From Thermotogaceae bacterium (GTDB taxonomy: Bacteria; Thermotogota; Thermotogae; MWEM01), in contig JASUTC010000004.1 in the NCBI GenBank assembly GCA_030445775.1, forward strand, positions 1-59,908: 59,908 bases of DNA, in the 5' to 3' direction. How positions within the stretch are numbered: position 1 is the stretch's first letter; every line of letters begins with the position of its first letter. The notes under the pieces are model-generated. The model saw nothing but the letters and a program-made list of their open reading frames with translations, made no database searches and was not told the origin of the DNA. The position numbers and the translations under genes were made by a program. Below, one piece after another: positions 42,908-52,001 of the stretch.

Positions 42908-45738
42908 AATAGCACCTCCATACTATACTTTTTTGTCAGAATTCTTATTTTTTTAATCCCGGCCCTTTTTATACTCTCTTTCCGCTTTGATATTGTTTTT
43001 TCAAGTTCTGATAAATGATTTTGTTTCATCACCATCTCCGCGTCTTTACCGTTCAAAAAACCTCTGTAATGAGATTCATTTCGATGCTTGAAAAAGATGA
43101 TTGTATCACCTTGCTTTAGCCTTACAGAAGGACTCATAACACTGTAATCTATACCGTTGTTTACTTCATAACGGTTGGCCTTTAATTCATTGGTGATGAG
43201 ACCCACATTTATCTCTGAATGATAGAAAGGATCGTACTTTATACCAAATGTTTTTTCCATATTCACTACAAATCCATAGCTTTGGATCTCCTCCTGGAGA
43301 TAAGTAGCACGATTTTGGTTCTGGTTATCCCTTGTAGGTTGTTTGTTCTTGTTCGCTTCATTGTTTATCGCTTCTCCGAACAATTTAGCCCCTATTTTTT
43401 CCAAAGTTTTTGCGTTTTTATCCCTTATTCTTTTCATATCCTCAAGTGACCATTTATCTGCCAAATCATCAAATAAATGAGCCTCTAAAAGCCTTTTAAG
43501 AATAAAATCAGAAAGCACTGATTGATCCATTCTTAGAATGAAGTCCTCAACACTGTTGTATTTATCTCTTTGTCGTTCTGAAATAATTTTTGTTATGGCT
43601 GAAGGATTTAGGTCCTTTACGAGATTAAAACCCAAACGGAGTGCCCCCTCTTCTTCCTTGGTTTCAGAATCGCTTATATTGATATCAGGTGCCAAGATTT
43701 CAATTCCATTTTTACGGGCTTCATTGATAATATCATATAGTTTTATATATTTGCCGTGACTGCTGTCAATCATCGTCTTATAAAATCGAAAAGGGTTGTG
43801 AAATTTGGTGAAAGCTGTCCAATAGGTAATTAAGCCATACGCTGTTGCATGAGCTTTGTTAAAGGCATATCCGGCAAATTCAGCCATCATTTCAAAGAGT
43901 TCTTCAGCTGCGTCTTTTTCCATATCGTTTGCATAAGAGCCGTCAATAAAATCAGACTTGAGTTTGCTCATGATGGAGTGATCTTTTTTTGCCATTGCCT
44001 TTCTTAGTTCGTTTGCTTGTTTTGGTGAAAAACCGGCAAGTTTCATGGACATTTCCATGATTTGCTCCTGATAAACCGGAACTCCCCAGGTTTTTGATAA
44101 AATTTCTTTCACCAGAGGATGATAATATTCAACTTTTTTTGTGCCGTTTCTTCTGTTGATAAGCTCTTCAGTTAAGCCACTTTGAGAAGGTCCCGGACGA
44201 TTAATGGAAATGAGAATTCTGATTTCATCAAAATTAAATGGTGTGAAAACTTCGGTTAATCTTCTCCCTGTTTTGCTATCAAGTTGAAAGATCCCGCATA
44301 AGTTATCTGATTTGATGCTTTGATATACTTTTTCATCTTGTATATCCAAACTCTCAAAAGACACACCCGTCTTTTTTAAAGTAGATAGAGTTATTAACCC
44401 AAGAATATCCATTTTGAAAAGTCCACATTCTTTTAAGGCATTCATATCATACTGTGTCATGAATGAATCATCTGTCAAAGCTCTTAAGGGAATCATGTTT
44501 CTCAGATCTTTTTCAGAAAAGATCAAACCTGCTGCATGGGTAGACACATGATGGGGAAGCCCTATTATCTTTGAAATCAGATTTTGGTACTTTTCTTGTA
44601 TTAATTGGTTTTGATCAACATTAAAATGTTTTGATAATTCCCTTTTAACCAGTTTTTGTCCGTATGTACCGAAAGTAACAACGTTTACCATTCTTTCTTT
44701 CGTGTACTTCTTTCTTAAAGCACTGAGAAGTTCTTGACGCATTTCATCTTCGACATCAATATCAATATCCGGCTCATCATCACGGTCGAGACTGAGAAAT
44801 CGTTCAAAAATCAACCCGTTTTTAATTGGGTCAGCTTGTGTAATCCCTAATAAAAAAACCAACAACGAACTAACCGCAGAACCTCTTCCAGGGCCTACCC
44901 ATGCACCCAGTTCTTTTGCCGTGTCAACGATATCTGCAGCAAGCAGCAAATATCTTGAAAATCCCATTTGAGAAATAACTGAATACTCGTATTCAAACCG
45001 GTCCAAATACTCTTGTTCAGTATTCAATCCTCTTTCCACGAGTTTCTCTTGACACAAATGATAAAGCTGTTCATTCTCATCCTGTTCCACGTTTAAAAGA
45101 GGGATCTTGTAATCTACGGATAAATCGTATTCTTGGATTTCATCAACAATTTTTTCAATATTCGAGTATGCCTTTTTTAAACATGCTTTGAGGTTTGTCT
45201 CGTAAAGGTTTTCAAACGATTCAGGAGAGGCGGTTTTCTGTTGATCGATCCTTCCAATTTTTTTGATTAAATCAAGAGCTTGAAAATCATCTGTTTTTAA
45301 CATATTGACGGTTTTAAAAAAGAGCGGTTTCTTTATTTGATCAATATCACTTTCTTCATCCACACCGTAATACACATTTGGATATTCTTTGATTATATTC
45401 AAGTATTCATCTTTTTCACCGCAAAAGACAGTGATTAAGCCCTTTTCACTTAATATCTCCTTAAGGGACAAATTCTCATTTGAGAACCGGATTAAACTCA
45501 GATACCCTTTTTTATTTTTGGCAAAAAAAGAATAGACACCATCATCACGCATATACCGATAACCAAATACCGGTTTTAAATGATTTTTTTTTGCGACTCT
45601 GATTAAATGCGGAAGACCGAAAAAAGCATCGTCACAAATAGACACATAAGATAAATCATGTTCTACACATGTTTGTGCTAATTCATCAATTTTAATAATT
45701 GATTTTGAAATTGAATAGCAACTTCTAACATTTAGCAT
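42904..45738 (-). CDS. dnaE: Short DnaE-type DNA polymerase III alpha subunit
   Basis: At 944 residues this is shorter than the usual 1100-1160. The polymerase core is complete: WVGPGRGSAVSSLLVFLLGI, the acidic EPDIDIDVEDEMRQEL with two catalytic Asp, STHAAGLIF, FQLDSKTGRRL, RPGPSQSG, PVYQEQIM and NKAHATAYG. The N-terminal PHP region has lost the usual HVHSxYS metal ligands (VRSCYSIS), so no PHP nuclease is expected. Short DnaEs of this kind occur with a PolC replicase in Thermotoga and some Gram-positives, where they lay down primers or aid lagging-strand and repair synthesis. No polC is in view. The start overlaps the preceding small gene by 7 bases. Confidence 0.94.
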   Translation of the reverse strand: MLNVRSCYSISKSIIKIDELAQTCVEHDLSYVSICDDAFFGLPHLIRVAKKNHLKPVFGYRYMRDDGVYSFFAKNKKGYLSLIRFSNENLSLKEILSEKGLITVFCGEKDEYLNIIKEYPNVYYGVDEESDIDQIKKPLFFKTVNMLKTDDFQALDLIKKIGRIDQQKTASPESFENLYETNLKACLKKAYSNIEKIVDEIQEYDLSVDYKIPLLNVEQDENEQLYHLCQEKLVERGLNTEQEYLDRFEYEYSVISQMGFSRYLLLAADIVDTAKELGAWVGPGRGSAVSSLLVFLLGITQADPIKNGLIFERFLSLDRDDEPDIDIDVEDEMRQELLSALRKKYTKERMVNVVTFGTYGQKLVKRELSKHFNVDQNQLIQEKYQNLISKIIGLPHHVSTHAAGLIFSEKDLRNMIPLRALTDDSFMTQYDMNALKECGLFKMDILGLITLSTLKKTGVSFESLDIQDEKVYQSIKSDNLCGIFQLDSKTGRRLTEVFTPFNFDEIRILISINRPGPSQSGLTEELINRRNGTKKVEYYHPLVKEILSKTWGVPVYQEQIMEMSMKLAGFSPKQANELRKAMAKKDHSIMSKLKSDFIDGSYANDMEKDAAEELFEMMAEFAGYAFNKAHATAYGLITYWTAFTKFHNPFRFYKTMIDSSHGKYIKLYDIINEARKNGIEILAPDINISDSETKEEEGALRLGFNLVKDLNPSAITKIISERQRDKYNSVEDFILRMDQSVLSDFILKRLLEAHLFDDLADKWSLEDMKRIRDKNAKTLEKIGAKLFGEAINNEANKNKQPTRDNQNQNRATYLQEEIQSYGFVVNMEKTFGIKYDPFYHSEINVGLITNELKANRYEVNNGIDYSVMSPSVRLKQGDTIIFFKHRNESHYRGFLNGKDAEMVMKQNHLSELEKTISKRKESIKRAGIKKIRILTKKYSMEVLL

Positions 45739-45926
45739 TTATAAGTGTTTGTTTCTCTTTTTGTAGTACAGAAATTAATGATCGTCTGCTCTATCCCATC
45801 TGCTTCCTGTGCCCCTCTACAACTATCATATTCCTGAATGAGCTCTAAAACATACTGTAAATCTTGAGTGGAAAGTTTGTCCTTGACCTCTTCAAACAAT
45901 TGAATCATTTTCTCGTAATTACTCAC
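45732..45926 (-). CDS. Small protein upstream of dnaE
   Basis: The 64-residue product is helical and acidic in its first half (SNYEKMIQLFEEVKDKLSTQDLQYVLELIQEYDS) with two Cys later; no family was recognised. I prefer GTG 45926, which follows GAAAGGGG at 5-7 bases. The longer frame from ATG 45965 would start only about one base from the predicted RNA start. It overlaps dnaE by 7 bases, so it probably couples to dnaE translation. Confidence 0.55.
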   Translation of the reverse strand: MSNYEKMIQLFEEVKDKLSTQDLQYVLELIQEYDSCRGAQEADGIEQTIINFCTTKRETNTYKC

Positions 45927-45972
45927 TGATAGGCCCCTTTCAGTTAGATTTTTAGATATAAACATCTGTAAA

Positions 45973-45981
45973 ATTATATCA
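45973..45981 (-). promoter_or_regulatory. Extended -10 promoter of the dnaE-folD cluster
   Basis: TGATATAAT on the minus strand (45981-45973) matches the extended -10 (TGnTATAAT). No -35 at proper spacing was found. RNA would begin near 45966, at the edge of the divergent intergenic space. Confidence 0.6.
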
Positions 45982-46054
45982 CAAGCCTTTTTTTACAACT
46001 CTGAAGTCAATGAACTTTTCATCATATTTTGTAACATAAAATGACGAAAAAAAG

Positions 46055-46062
46055 TGTATAAT
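46055..46062 (+). promoter_or_regulatory. Extended -10-like element before the tyrosine-rich protein gene
   Basis: TGTATAAT (46055-46062) lies 40 bases before the start codon. The -35 region is weak. The ribosome site AAGGAGGAG follows. Confidence 0.5.
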
Positions 46063-46102
46063 GTAACTGTATTAAAAAATCATAACTCAAGGAGGAGTCT
46101 TT

Positions 46103-46489
46103 ATGAAGAAAATGCTGTGGGTATTTCTTTTGTTTTGTTTGATTTTGACTGCGTTTGGAGGAGTCTATAATCTTGAAAACAGGGTGTTGCCGTCTTTAAG
46201 CTCACCCTATTACAAACTCCCTGCTTATCCATATTACAACTATCAGAGACCGTATTACGGGTATGGTTACGGATATCTAAATTATCCTTCCGTTTACAGT
46301 ACATATACCCCCACTGTCAGGTATACCACCCACTATGTTCCCAGTTATGTTCCTGTAACAACTGCAACATATGGTTGGAGAGTTAATTATCATTATTCTT
46401 ATACCGTTCCTACTTATACCTATTATCCTTATTATCACACTTATGCATACGGCAGCTTTTCGCCCTACCATTACACCTATGGGTGGTGA
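46103..46489 (+). CDS. Tyrosine-rich secreted protein
   Basis: The 128-residue product has a signal peptide (MLWVFLLFCLILTAFGG). The mature chain of about 108 residues contains about 32 Tyr, often as YY, PYY, GYGYGY and YTY, plus Pro, His, Ser and Thr, and almost no Lys, Glu or Asp. Such low-complexity chains cannot be assigned to a family. By analogy with other Tyr/Gly/Pro-rich envelope proteins it may form adhesive, fibrous or oxidatively cross-linked material. It is expressed behind AAGGAGGAG and probably co-transcribed with the next gene, which starts 3 bases after its stop. Codon choice is otherwise ordinary. Confidence 0.75.
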   Translation: MKKMLWVFLLFCLILTAFGGVYNLENRVLPSLSSPYYKLPAYPYYNYQRPYYGYGYGYLNYPSVYSTYTPTVRYTTHYVPSYVPVTTATYGWRVNYHYSYTVPTYTYYPYYHTYAYGSFSPYHYTYGW

Positions 46490-46492
46490 TGA

Positions 46493-47260
46493 ATGATGAA
46501 TAAAAAATTATTTGTTTTATTATTAGTAGTTCTATCATTGTATTACACTACATTAATGGCCGAGAGAGTTACATTGATTACGGGAGATGTGATTGAGGGT
46601 GTAATCCTGAGTATGGAATCCAATACGGTGAGATTGAAAGATCCCAATGGAATTGTCATGGAGATCGAAAAAGATATGATAGAATCTATTGATTATTCAA
46701 CACAGCAGAATTCCACAGTTGAACCAAGAGATCATATGAACGTAGCTCCGAACTCCTATCAACCTATTCATATTCCAACTGTCCCCGAACCAGCTGCTGT
46801 ATCACCAATAAACCCTTATCCCGTTGTTCATTATGATCCTTCACCTTTTGAAAGTGGCTTATTGGATCCGGAACTGGAAGCAAGAAAAAGAATGGTTACT
46901 TATAACGATCAACGAAGAAACCCGTTATTGGCAACTTCTTTAAGCATTGTATTTCCCGGAACCGGGCATTTTTACAGCCACAATATTGCAGCAGGGTTCT
47001 TTTTCCTTGGAACAAGGGCGATATTCACAGGTATGACTTGGTATGGATTTTCCACAAGAACCGATCCAAATACCGGAGAAACCTCCTATAATGACATTTT
47101 AATCGGCTCTGCAGGTGCTGTAGGCTTTGTTACCATGATGATTCTCGAGACAATCGATAGCTATTCATCAGCTGTGGATTATAATAATAACCTAAGACTT
47201 AAACTGGGAATAGATACTTTACACGAAAATACCGTCCCCGTATTTGATGAGCAATACTGA
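46493..47260 (+). CDS. Membrane protein with Sm-like N-terminal and DUF5683-like C-terminal regions
   Basis: The 255-residue product has a signal peptide or anchor (FVLLLVVLSLYYTTLMA). A short beta module follows (ERVTLITGDVIEGVILSMESNTVRLKD) that resembles Sm-like strands. Next come a Pro-rich linker (about 80-125) and a C-terminal region with membrane-like segments (NPLLATSLSIVFPGTGHFYSHNIAAGFFFLGTRAIF...GAVGFVTMMILETI), similar to DUF5683-type helical hairpins. The combination suggests an envelope-anchored partner of the tyrosine-rich protein. This is inference from adjacency only. It overlaps no gene and ends before the Ugp-like operon's leader. Confidence 0.62.
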   Translation: MMNKKLFVLLLVVLSLYYTTLMAERVTLITGDVIEGVILSMESNTVRLKDPNGIVMEIEKDMIESIDYSTQQNSTVEPRDHMNVAPNSYQPIHIPTVPEPAAVSPINPYPVVHYDPSPFESGLLDPELEARKRMVTYNDQRRNPLLATSLSIVFPGTGHFYSHNIAAGFFFLGTRAIFTGMTWYGFSTRTDPNTGETSYNDILIGSAGAVGFVTMMILETIDSYSSAVDYNNNLRLKLGIDTLHENTVPVFDEQY

Positions 47261-47309
47261 TTGTACAAATTGATGAATTAGCTGATGTTTTAATTGAAGA
47301 ACGTCTTTC

Positions 47310-47478
47310 TTAGACTTGGTGATCATTTTCATGATTATTCGTGCAAAAAAAGAAACAGGAAACGACATGGATATTGACTCCGGGCACCTGATGTTCGAAA
47401 AACAACTTATCTTTGATTATCTTTGCGCTCTGTTCATTACCCCTCGGCTTTTGATGCATATATGATTGCATATTTCAT
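47310..47478 (-). pseudogene. Relic of a flavodoxin-type gene (N-terminal end)
   Basis: On the minus strand, ATG 47478 behind AGGGGGT reads MKYAIIYASKAEG and then a stop (47439-47437). A one-base shift lets it continue as NEQSAKIIKDKLFFEHQ..., stopping at 47312-47310. The opening strand, the phosphate-loop position and the following helix match the start of flavodoxins (usual form MKYAIIYASKTGNTEKIA...). The body is missing, so this is an inactivated remnant. Confidence 0.65.
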
Positions 47479-47646
47479 ATTTACCATACCCCCTATTGGA
47501 AGATGATTGATAATAGCAAATATTTCTTCAACCATCAATGCTTAATAACTCTATGTTTAGTGATGATTATTTAAGAAATATAAAGTATATTGGCTCTAAT
47601 AAATAATAAAACATCCTAAAGCTTTATATCCAAACCAAAACGGTAT

Positions 47647-47675
47647 TTGACTTTTATAGATATTGTGTTTATAAT
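47647..47675 (+). promoter_or_regulatory. Near-consensus promoter far upstream of the Ugp-like operon
   Basis: TTGACT (47647-47652) and TATAAT (47670-47675) are spaced 17 bases apart. Transcription from it would start about 230 bases before the binding-protein gene's GTG, leaving a long leader. No ORF with a ribosome site lies between. Confidence 0.75.
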
Positions 47676-47852
47676 TTACTATTACAGGGAGTGAAAGAGT
47701 TTTTTTATTTTCGAACCTTAGCTTCTGAGATAATCTTTCGTATGCCAAACTGAATAGTAGACTGAAGAGAATTACAGAAAATCAGTTTCTTGGTATTTAT
47801 TAATTTTAAATTAATAATTATTATATATCTTTACAAGTACAACTTATAGACC

Positions 47853-47862
47853 GGAACGTTTC
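47853..47862. promoter_or_regulatory. Candidate LacI-type half-palindrome in the Ugp-like leader
   Basis: GGAACGTTTC is a near palindrome around AACGTT, and GAAACG recurs at 47884-47889. Either could be a regulator site, or the pair CGTTTC/GAAACG may fold as a leader hairpin. The surrounding 47480-47850 shows nothing else that I can support. Confidence 0.4.
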
Positions 47863-47914
47863 GCTTTTTTTAACAGTAAGCATGAAACGCTCTGAAAATC
47901 AAGGAGGGATTATT

Positions 47915-49228
47915 GTGAAGAAGTTTTTTGTGATTCTTTTAATTGTATCGTTGTTGGTAACATTGGGCACGGCAAAAACGAAAATACAGTTTTGGCATGC
48001 TATGAGTGGTTGGCGTATAGAATTGCTTCAAAATATGGCCAACGATTTTATGGAACAGAATCCTGATATTGAAGTAGAAGTTCAATATACCGGAAGCTAT
48101 CAGGATACGTTGAACAAATTGATAGCGGCTATAAAAGCCGGAACACCACCTAATGTCGTTCAAGTCTTTGAGGTTGGTACGCAGTCCATCATAGATGGAG
48201 GGATTGCGGTACCGATGCAAGACATGATTGACAAAGATCCAAGCTTTGATATTGCTGCATTATTGCCACAGGTTCTTAATTATTACGTGGTTAACGGTAA
48301 ACTCTATTCTATGCCGTTTAATTCATCAAATGCAATCATGTTCTACAACAAAACAATGTTTGAGGAAGCCGGTTTGGATCCCACAAAACCGCCTGCTACT
48401 TATGAAGAACTAATGGAAGCATGTAAAGCATTAACAAAAAAGGATGCCAATGGTAATATCATTAAATCCGGTATTACATGGAACCTTCACAGTTGGTTCT
48501 TCGAACAAATGCTCGCCTTACAAGATGCACCTTTAGTGAATAACAACAACGGAAGAACAGCACCCCCAACAAAGGCTCTCTTGAACAACGAAGCGGGTCT
48601 GAAATTTGTCAAACTTTGGAAAGAACTTTCAGACAACGACTACATGGTTAACACTAAAAAAGAAGATTGGACCGGAGCCAGAAAATTATTCCTGTCTCAG
48701 AGTGTTGGTATGTTAATCACATCAACATCAGACGTTTCTGCAATAATGGATGGGGCAAAAGAAAACGGTTTTGATGTTTCAGCTGCTTTCTTACCAACGC
48801 CTGCAGATTCTCCACAAGGTGGAATAGTCATTGGCGGCGGAAGCTTATGGATGATCGATGGAAATCCGGATGATGAAATGGAAGCCACATGGGAATTTGT
48901 CAAATTCATGTCTGAAACAAAACAACAAATCGCTTGGCATAAGGGAACAGGTTATTTCCCTGTCAGAAAAGATGCCATTACGCAGCTCTTGAATGAAGGC
49001 TATTATAGTGAATATCCCGACCATATGGTGGCCATCCTGCAACTGTTATTCTCAAAACAAAATTACAATACAAACGGTGCCATTATGGGAATATTCCCGG
49101 AATTCAGAAATACATTTGAAGACAACATTGAAAAAATGCTCAATGGACGGATGACTCCAGAACAGGTATTAGAAAACACTGAAGAAACTGCTACAGAATT
49201 ATTAGAGGAATATAACGAGCTTTATTAA
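47915..49228 (+). CDS. ABC sugar/glycerol-phosphate binding protein, UgpB-like
   Basis: The 437-residue product has a Sec signal (FFVILLIVSLLVTLGTA) and no lipobox Cys. The start of the mature chain, IQFWHAMSGWRIELLQNMANDFMEQNPDIEVE, and AGTPPNVVQVFEVGTQSIIDGGIAVPM are close to UgpB, which binds glycerol-3-phosphate or glycerophosphodiesters. Maltose-like relatives differ there. GTG 47915 is chosen for AAGGAGGGA at the proper distance; an upstream ATG at 47882 is less likely. A strong hairpin follows, probably making this protein more abundant than its permeases. Confidence 0.9.
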   Translation: MKKFFVILLIVSLLVTLGTAKTKIQFWHAMSGWRIELLQNMANDFMEQNPDIEVEVQYTGSYQDTLNKLIAAIKAGTPPNVVQVFEVGTQSIIDGGIAVPMQDMIDKDPSFDIAALLPQVLNYYVVNGKLYSMPFNSSNAIMFYNKTMFEEAGLDPTKPPATYEELMEACKALTKKDANGNIIKSGITWNLHSWFFEQMLALQDAPLVNNNNGRTAPPTKALLNNEAGLKFVKLWKELSDNDYMVNTKKEDWTGARKLFLSQSVGMLITSTSDVSAIMDGAKENGFDVSAAFLPTPADSPQGGIVIGGGSLWMIDGNPDDEMEATWEFVKFMSETKQQIAWHKGTGYFPVRKDAITQLLNEGYYSEYPDHMVAILQLLFSKQNYNTNGAIMGIFPEFRNTFEDNIEKMLNGRMTPEQVLENTEETATELLEEYNELY

Positions 49229-49252
49229 ACCATGTCTTTATGATAGAATCAC

Positions 49253-49281
49253 GAGGCGGCTTTATGAAGCCGCCTCAGTTT
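49253..49281 (+). terminator. Partial terminator/attenuator between binding protein and permeases
   Basis: GAGGCGGCTT pairs perfectly with AAGCCGCCTC around TATG, followed by AGTTTTTA. It lies between the first gene and the two permease genes of one operon, a common way to yield more binding protein than permease. Confidence 0.85.
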
Positions 49282-49297
49282 TTACGGAGGTGTTCTG

Positions 49298-50164
49298 TTG
49301 AGAAAACTTTTACCCTATTTATTGCTTATCCCTACATTCTTTGTTATCATCTCTTTTATATACATACCCGCTTTTAATTCATTTAAGATGAGTTTTTTCC
49401 GAGAAAATAAATTTGGAACGAAGACCATATATGTAGGATTGGACAATTTCAAAAAGGTTTTATTTGATCCTGAATATTTGCAGATAGCTGGTTTTACGCT
49501 TCTCTATGTTGGTTTAACAGTTTTAATTACCATTTTTCTTGCTTTTTTATTAGCCTTACTTTTAAATAAAAATGTTCCAGGAACCTATATCTATCGAGCT
49601 CTGATATTTATCCCATATGCCGTATCACCGGCAATAGCCGGATCATTATGGACATTTCTACTTGATCCAGTAGCAGGACATGTGAACTACTTTTTCACAA
49701 ATATCTTTGGTACACAAATTGCTTGGCTGACTACACGGCCTTATGCTTTTTATGCATTACTTTTTGCCACGGTTTGGAAAATGATTCCCTTTAGTCTGAT
49801 CTTTTACATTGCAGGTTTACAAAGTATTTCAAATGATTTGTTGGAATCAGCAACGCTTGATGGGGCAAATGCTTTTACCAAAACCTGGAAAATAAAGTTC
49901 CCCCTTGTATCTCCAATCACCTTTTATCTCGTCATAATGAATATCATAAACGCCATGTTCAAATCTTTTGCTATTATTGATGTTATGACAAAAGGCGGTC
50001 CCGGAGGATATACAAGCACTATGATGTACAAAGTTTATCTCGATGCTTTCTCTTACCAAAAAACAGGACCGGCTTCTGCACAAAGCGTTGTCATGTTTAT
50101 GATCATGGCGATTGTAACGGTCGTCTACTTTGTGTATGGAGAAAGACACGTTCATTACGGATGA
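49298..50164 (+). CDS. ABC permease, UgpA-like
   Basis: The 288-residue inner membrane protein has about six helices and the EAA loop LESATLDGANAFTKTWKIKFPLV. The N-terminus LLLIPTFFVIISFIYIPAFNSFKMSFF and PYAVSPAIAGSLWTFLLDP match UgpA-like permeases. The start codon is TTG 49298 with GGAGGTG upstream. It pairs with the following gene's product, and its ATPase partner is not encoded here. Confidence 0.94.
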   Translation: MRKLLPYLLLIPTFFVIISFIYIPAFNSFKMSFFRENKFGTKTIYVGLDNFKKVLFDPEYLQIAGFTLLYVGLTVLITIFLAFLLALLLNKNVPGTYIYRALIFIPYAVSPAIAGSLWTFLLDPVAGHVNYFFTNIFGTQIAWLTTRPYAFYALLFATVWKMIPFSLIFYIAGLQSISNDLLESATLDGANAFTKTWKIKFPLVSPITFYLVIMNIINAMFKSFAIIDVMTKGGPGGYTSTMMYKVYLDAFSYQKTGPASAQSVVMFMIMAIVTVVYFVYGERHVHYG

Positions 50165-50176
50165 GGGGTGAATGAT

Positions 50177-51016
50177 ATGTATATGAAAACAAGAAAAAGG
50201 ATTGACACAATATTTACTGAGATAATTTTAATCATCATATCGTTGATCGTATTTGCACCCTTATTGTTGGCGATTACCATCAGTTTTCAAACACCTGATA
50301 GTGTTTTTTCTTATCCACCAAAGTTATTTCCAACCACATTTTACTTTAATAATTATATTAACGCTTTCAAGGCGATTCCTTTTGCGCGACTTTTACTCAA
50401 CAGCGCAATTATTGCTGTTGCGATAACATTTGGAAAAGTTATTTCAGGCATTCTTGCCGGTTATGCATTTGCAAATTTTAAATTTTTTGGAAAAAGATTT
50501 ACCTTTGCCTTTTTGTTTGCAACCCTTTTCTTACCTGCTGAAACGATCATGATTGTTCCTCTTTTTTTGATCATGAACCAATTAGGTTGGGTAAATACCT
50601 ATTGGGCTCTAACCATTCCATTTATGGCAAGTGCCACCAACGCCTTTTTATTCAGACAACATTTTCAAACATTCCCTGCTGAACTGGAGGATGCGGCAAA
50701 AATTGATGGGGCAGGACCGATGAAATACTTTTTGAAAATATTACTCCCTTTATCCAAATCGATGATAGCGGGTGTCGTCATTATCAACTTTGTTTACTCG
50801 TGGAACATGTATCTGTGGCCCATGATCGTATCTATGGAAGATAAAATGAAAACCGTACAAGTCGGTGTGAAGATGTTAATTTCTGGCGAAGGAACAAACA
50901 ACTGGGGGGTCATCATGGCCGGAACCTTGATTGCTGTTTTGCCAACGGTCATCGTGTTCCTATCCTTGCAGAATCTATTCGTAAAAAGTCTCGTTAGGTC
51001 CGGTGTAAAAGGTTAG
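50177..51016 (+). CDS. ABC permease, UgpE-like
   Basis: The 279-residue membrane protein has six helices, the EAA loop LEDAAKIDGAGPMKYFLKILLPLS, and the end LFVKSLVRSGVKG typical of UgpE/MalG-like subunits. ATG 50177 follows GAGGGG, with GTG 50168 as an alternative. It starts 3-12 bases after the UgpA-like stop. With a UgpB-like binding protein, the substrate is probably glycerol-3-phosphate or a related phosphodiester, but a sugar is not excluded. Confidence 0.94.
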   Translation: MYMKTRKRIDTIFTEIILIIISLIVFAPLLLAITISFQTPDSVFSYPPKLFPTTFYFNNYINAFKAIPFARLLLNSAIIAVAITFGKVISGILAGYAFANFKFFGKRFTFAFLFATLFLPAETIMIVPLFLIMNQLGWVNTYWALTIPFMASATNAFLFRQHFQTFPAELEDAAKIDGAGPMKYFLKILLPLSKSMIAGVVIINFVYSWNMYLWPMIVSMEDKMKTVQVGVKMLISGEGTNNWGVIMAGTLIAVLPTVIVFLSLQNLFVKSLVRSGVKG

Positions 51017-51034
51017 GTTAAAGTCAAGGATGGA

Positions 51035-51982
51035 GTGATTGTTATTATTTTATATCTATTACCCGCTTTATTTTTTGGATGGTCTCTGGGAGCCAACGAT
51101 GCGGCGAATGTGTTCGGTCCACCGGTAGCCTCAAAATTAGTCAAATACAAAAATGCCGTACTGTTATCTGCTCTTTTCATTATCCTGGGTGCTGTACTTC
51201 AAGGAAAAAACGGTATGGAAACCATGAAAGAGGTTTCCTCATATTCTTTACTGTCCAGTAGTCTTTCTGTATTGTCTGCTGCATTAACAATGACAATCAT
51301 GACTTACCTGAAAGTACCTGTTTCATCCTCTCAGGCTATCGTTGGAGCAATAATTGGAATGAACCTGAGTACCAACAACGCTGTCAATTGGTCTGTCATC
51401 TCAAAACTTGTTCTTGCATGGGTTGGAACCCCGCTGGGGGGACTCGCCATAGGTTTTGTTTCATATAAGTTTTCCATCATCTATTTTAAGAAGATAAAAT
51501 CTCCTTTGAATCAGGATAAAATATTAAAAATATTGGCCATCACTTTTGGGTGTTATGGATCATATGCGCTTGGTGCCAACAACGTTGCAAATATTACAGG
51601 GGTTTTTGCCAATCACTTTGGTACCACAGCATGTACCATAATAGGTGGTTTTGCCATTGCAGTGGGTGTATTGACATACAGCAAACGTGTCATGTACTCT
51701 GTAGGAAAAGAAATCGCAAATTTGGATTATTTTTCTTCAACTATGGTTATTTTTGCTGAATCTCTCACTGTATGGATATATGCCCTTTTGGGAATACCTG
51801 TTTCCACTTCTCAGGCAGTAGTGGGAGCAGTTCTTGGAACAAGCATTGCTGCAGGTAATGCACAGATTCGTACAAAACAAGTATTCAAAATCGTTATTGC
51901 ATGGGTCAACACACCTATTAGTGCTGGCCTTATTGCAATTGCATTCACTCTGATTTTTAAACTTTTTGGTATATATTTTTGA
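51035..51982 (+). CDS. pit: PiT-family inorganic phosphate transporter
   Basis: The 315-residue membrane protein carries both PiT signature repeats: WSLGANDAANVFGPPVASKL near the start and YALGANNVANITGVFANHFG in the middle, with VPVSSSQAIVGA and IPVSTSQAVVGA in matching places. It imports phosphate as a metal complex with protons or Na+. The start is GTG 51035 behind AAGGATGGA, 19 bases after the Ugp-like operon. The neighbourhood with UgpB-like transport suggests joint phosphorus acquisition. A partial second copy lies just downstream. Confidence 0.94.
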   Translation: MIVIILYLLPALFFGWSLGANDAANVFGPPVASKLVKYKNAVLLSALFIILGAVLQGKNGMETMKEVSSYSLLSSSLSVLSAALTMTIMTYLKVPVSSSQAIVGAIIGMNLSTNNAVNWSVISKLVLAWVGTPLGGLAIGFVSYKFSIIYFKKIKSPLNQDKILKILAITFGCYGSYALGANNVANITGVFANHFGTTACTIIGGFAIAVGVLTYSKRVMYSVGKEIANLDYFSSTMVIFAESLTVWIYALLGIPVSTSQAVVGAVLGTSIAAGNAQIRTKQVFKIVIAWVNTPISAGLIAIAFTLIFKLFGIYF

Positions 51983-52001
51983 AGTAGTACTAACTGTTTG
52001 A

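Noticed and set aside
46101-46471. Minus-strand frames antisense to the tyrosine-rich gene
   Set aside because: They are mirror products of repetitive TAT/TAC codons on the other strand.
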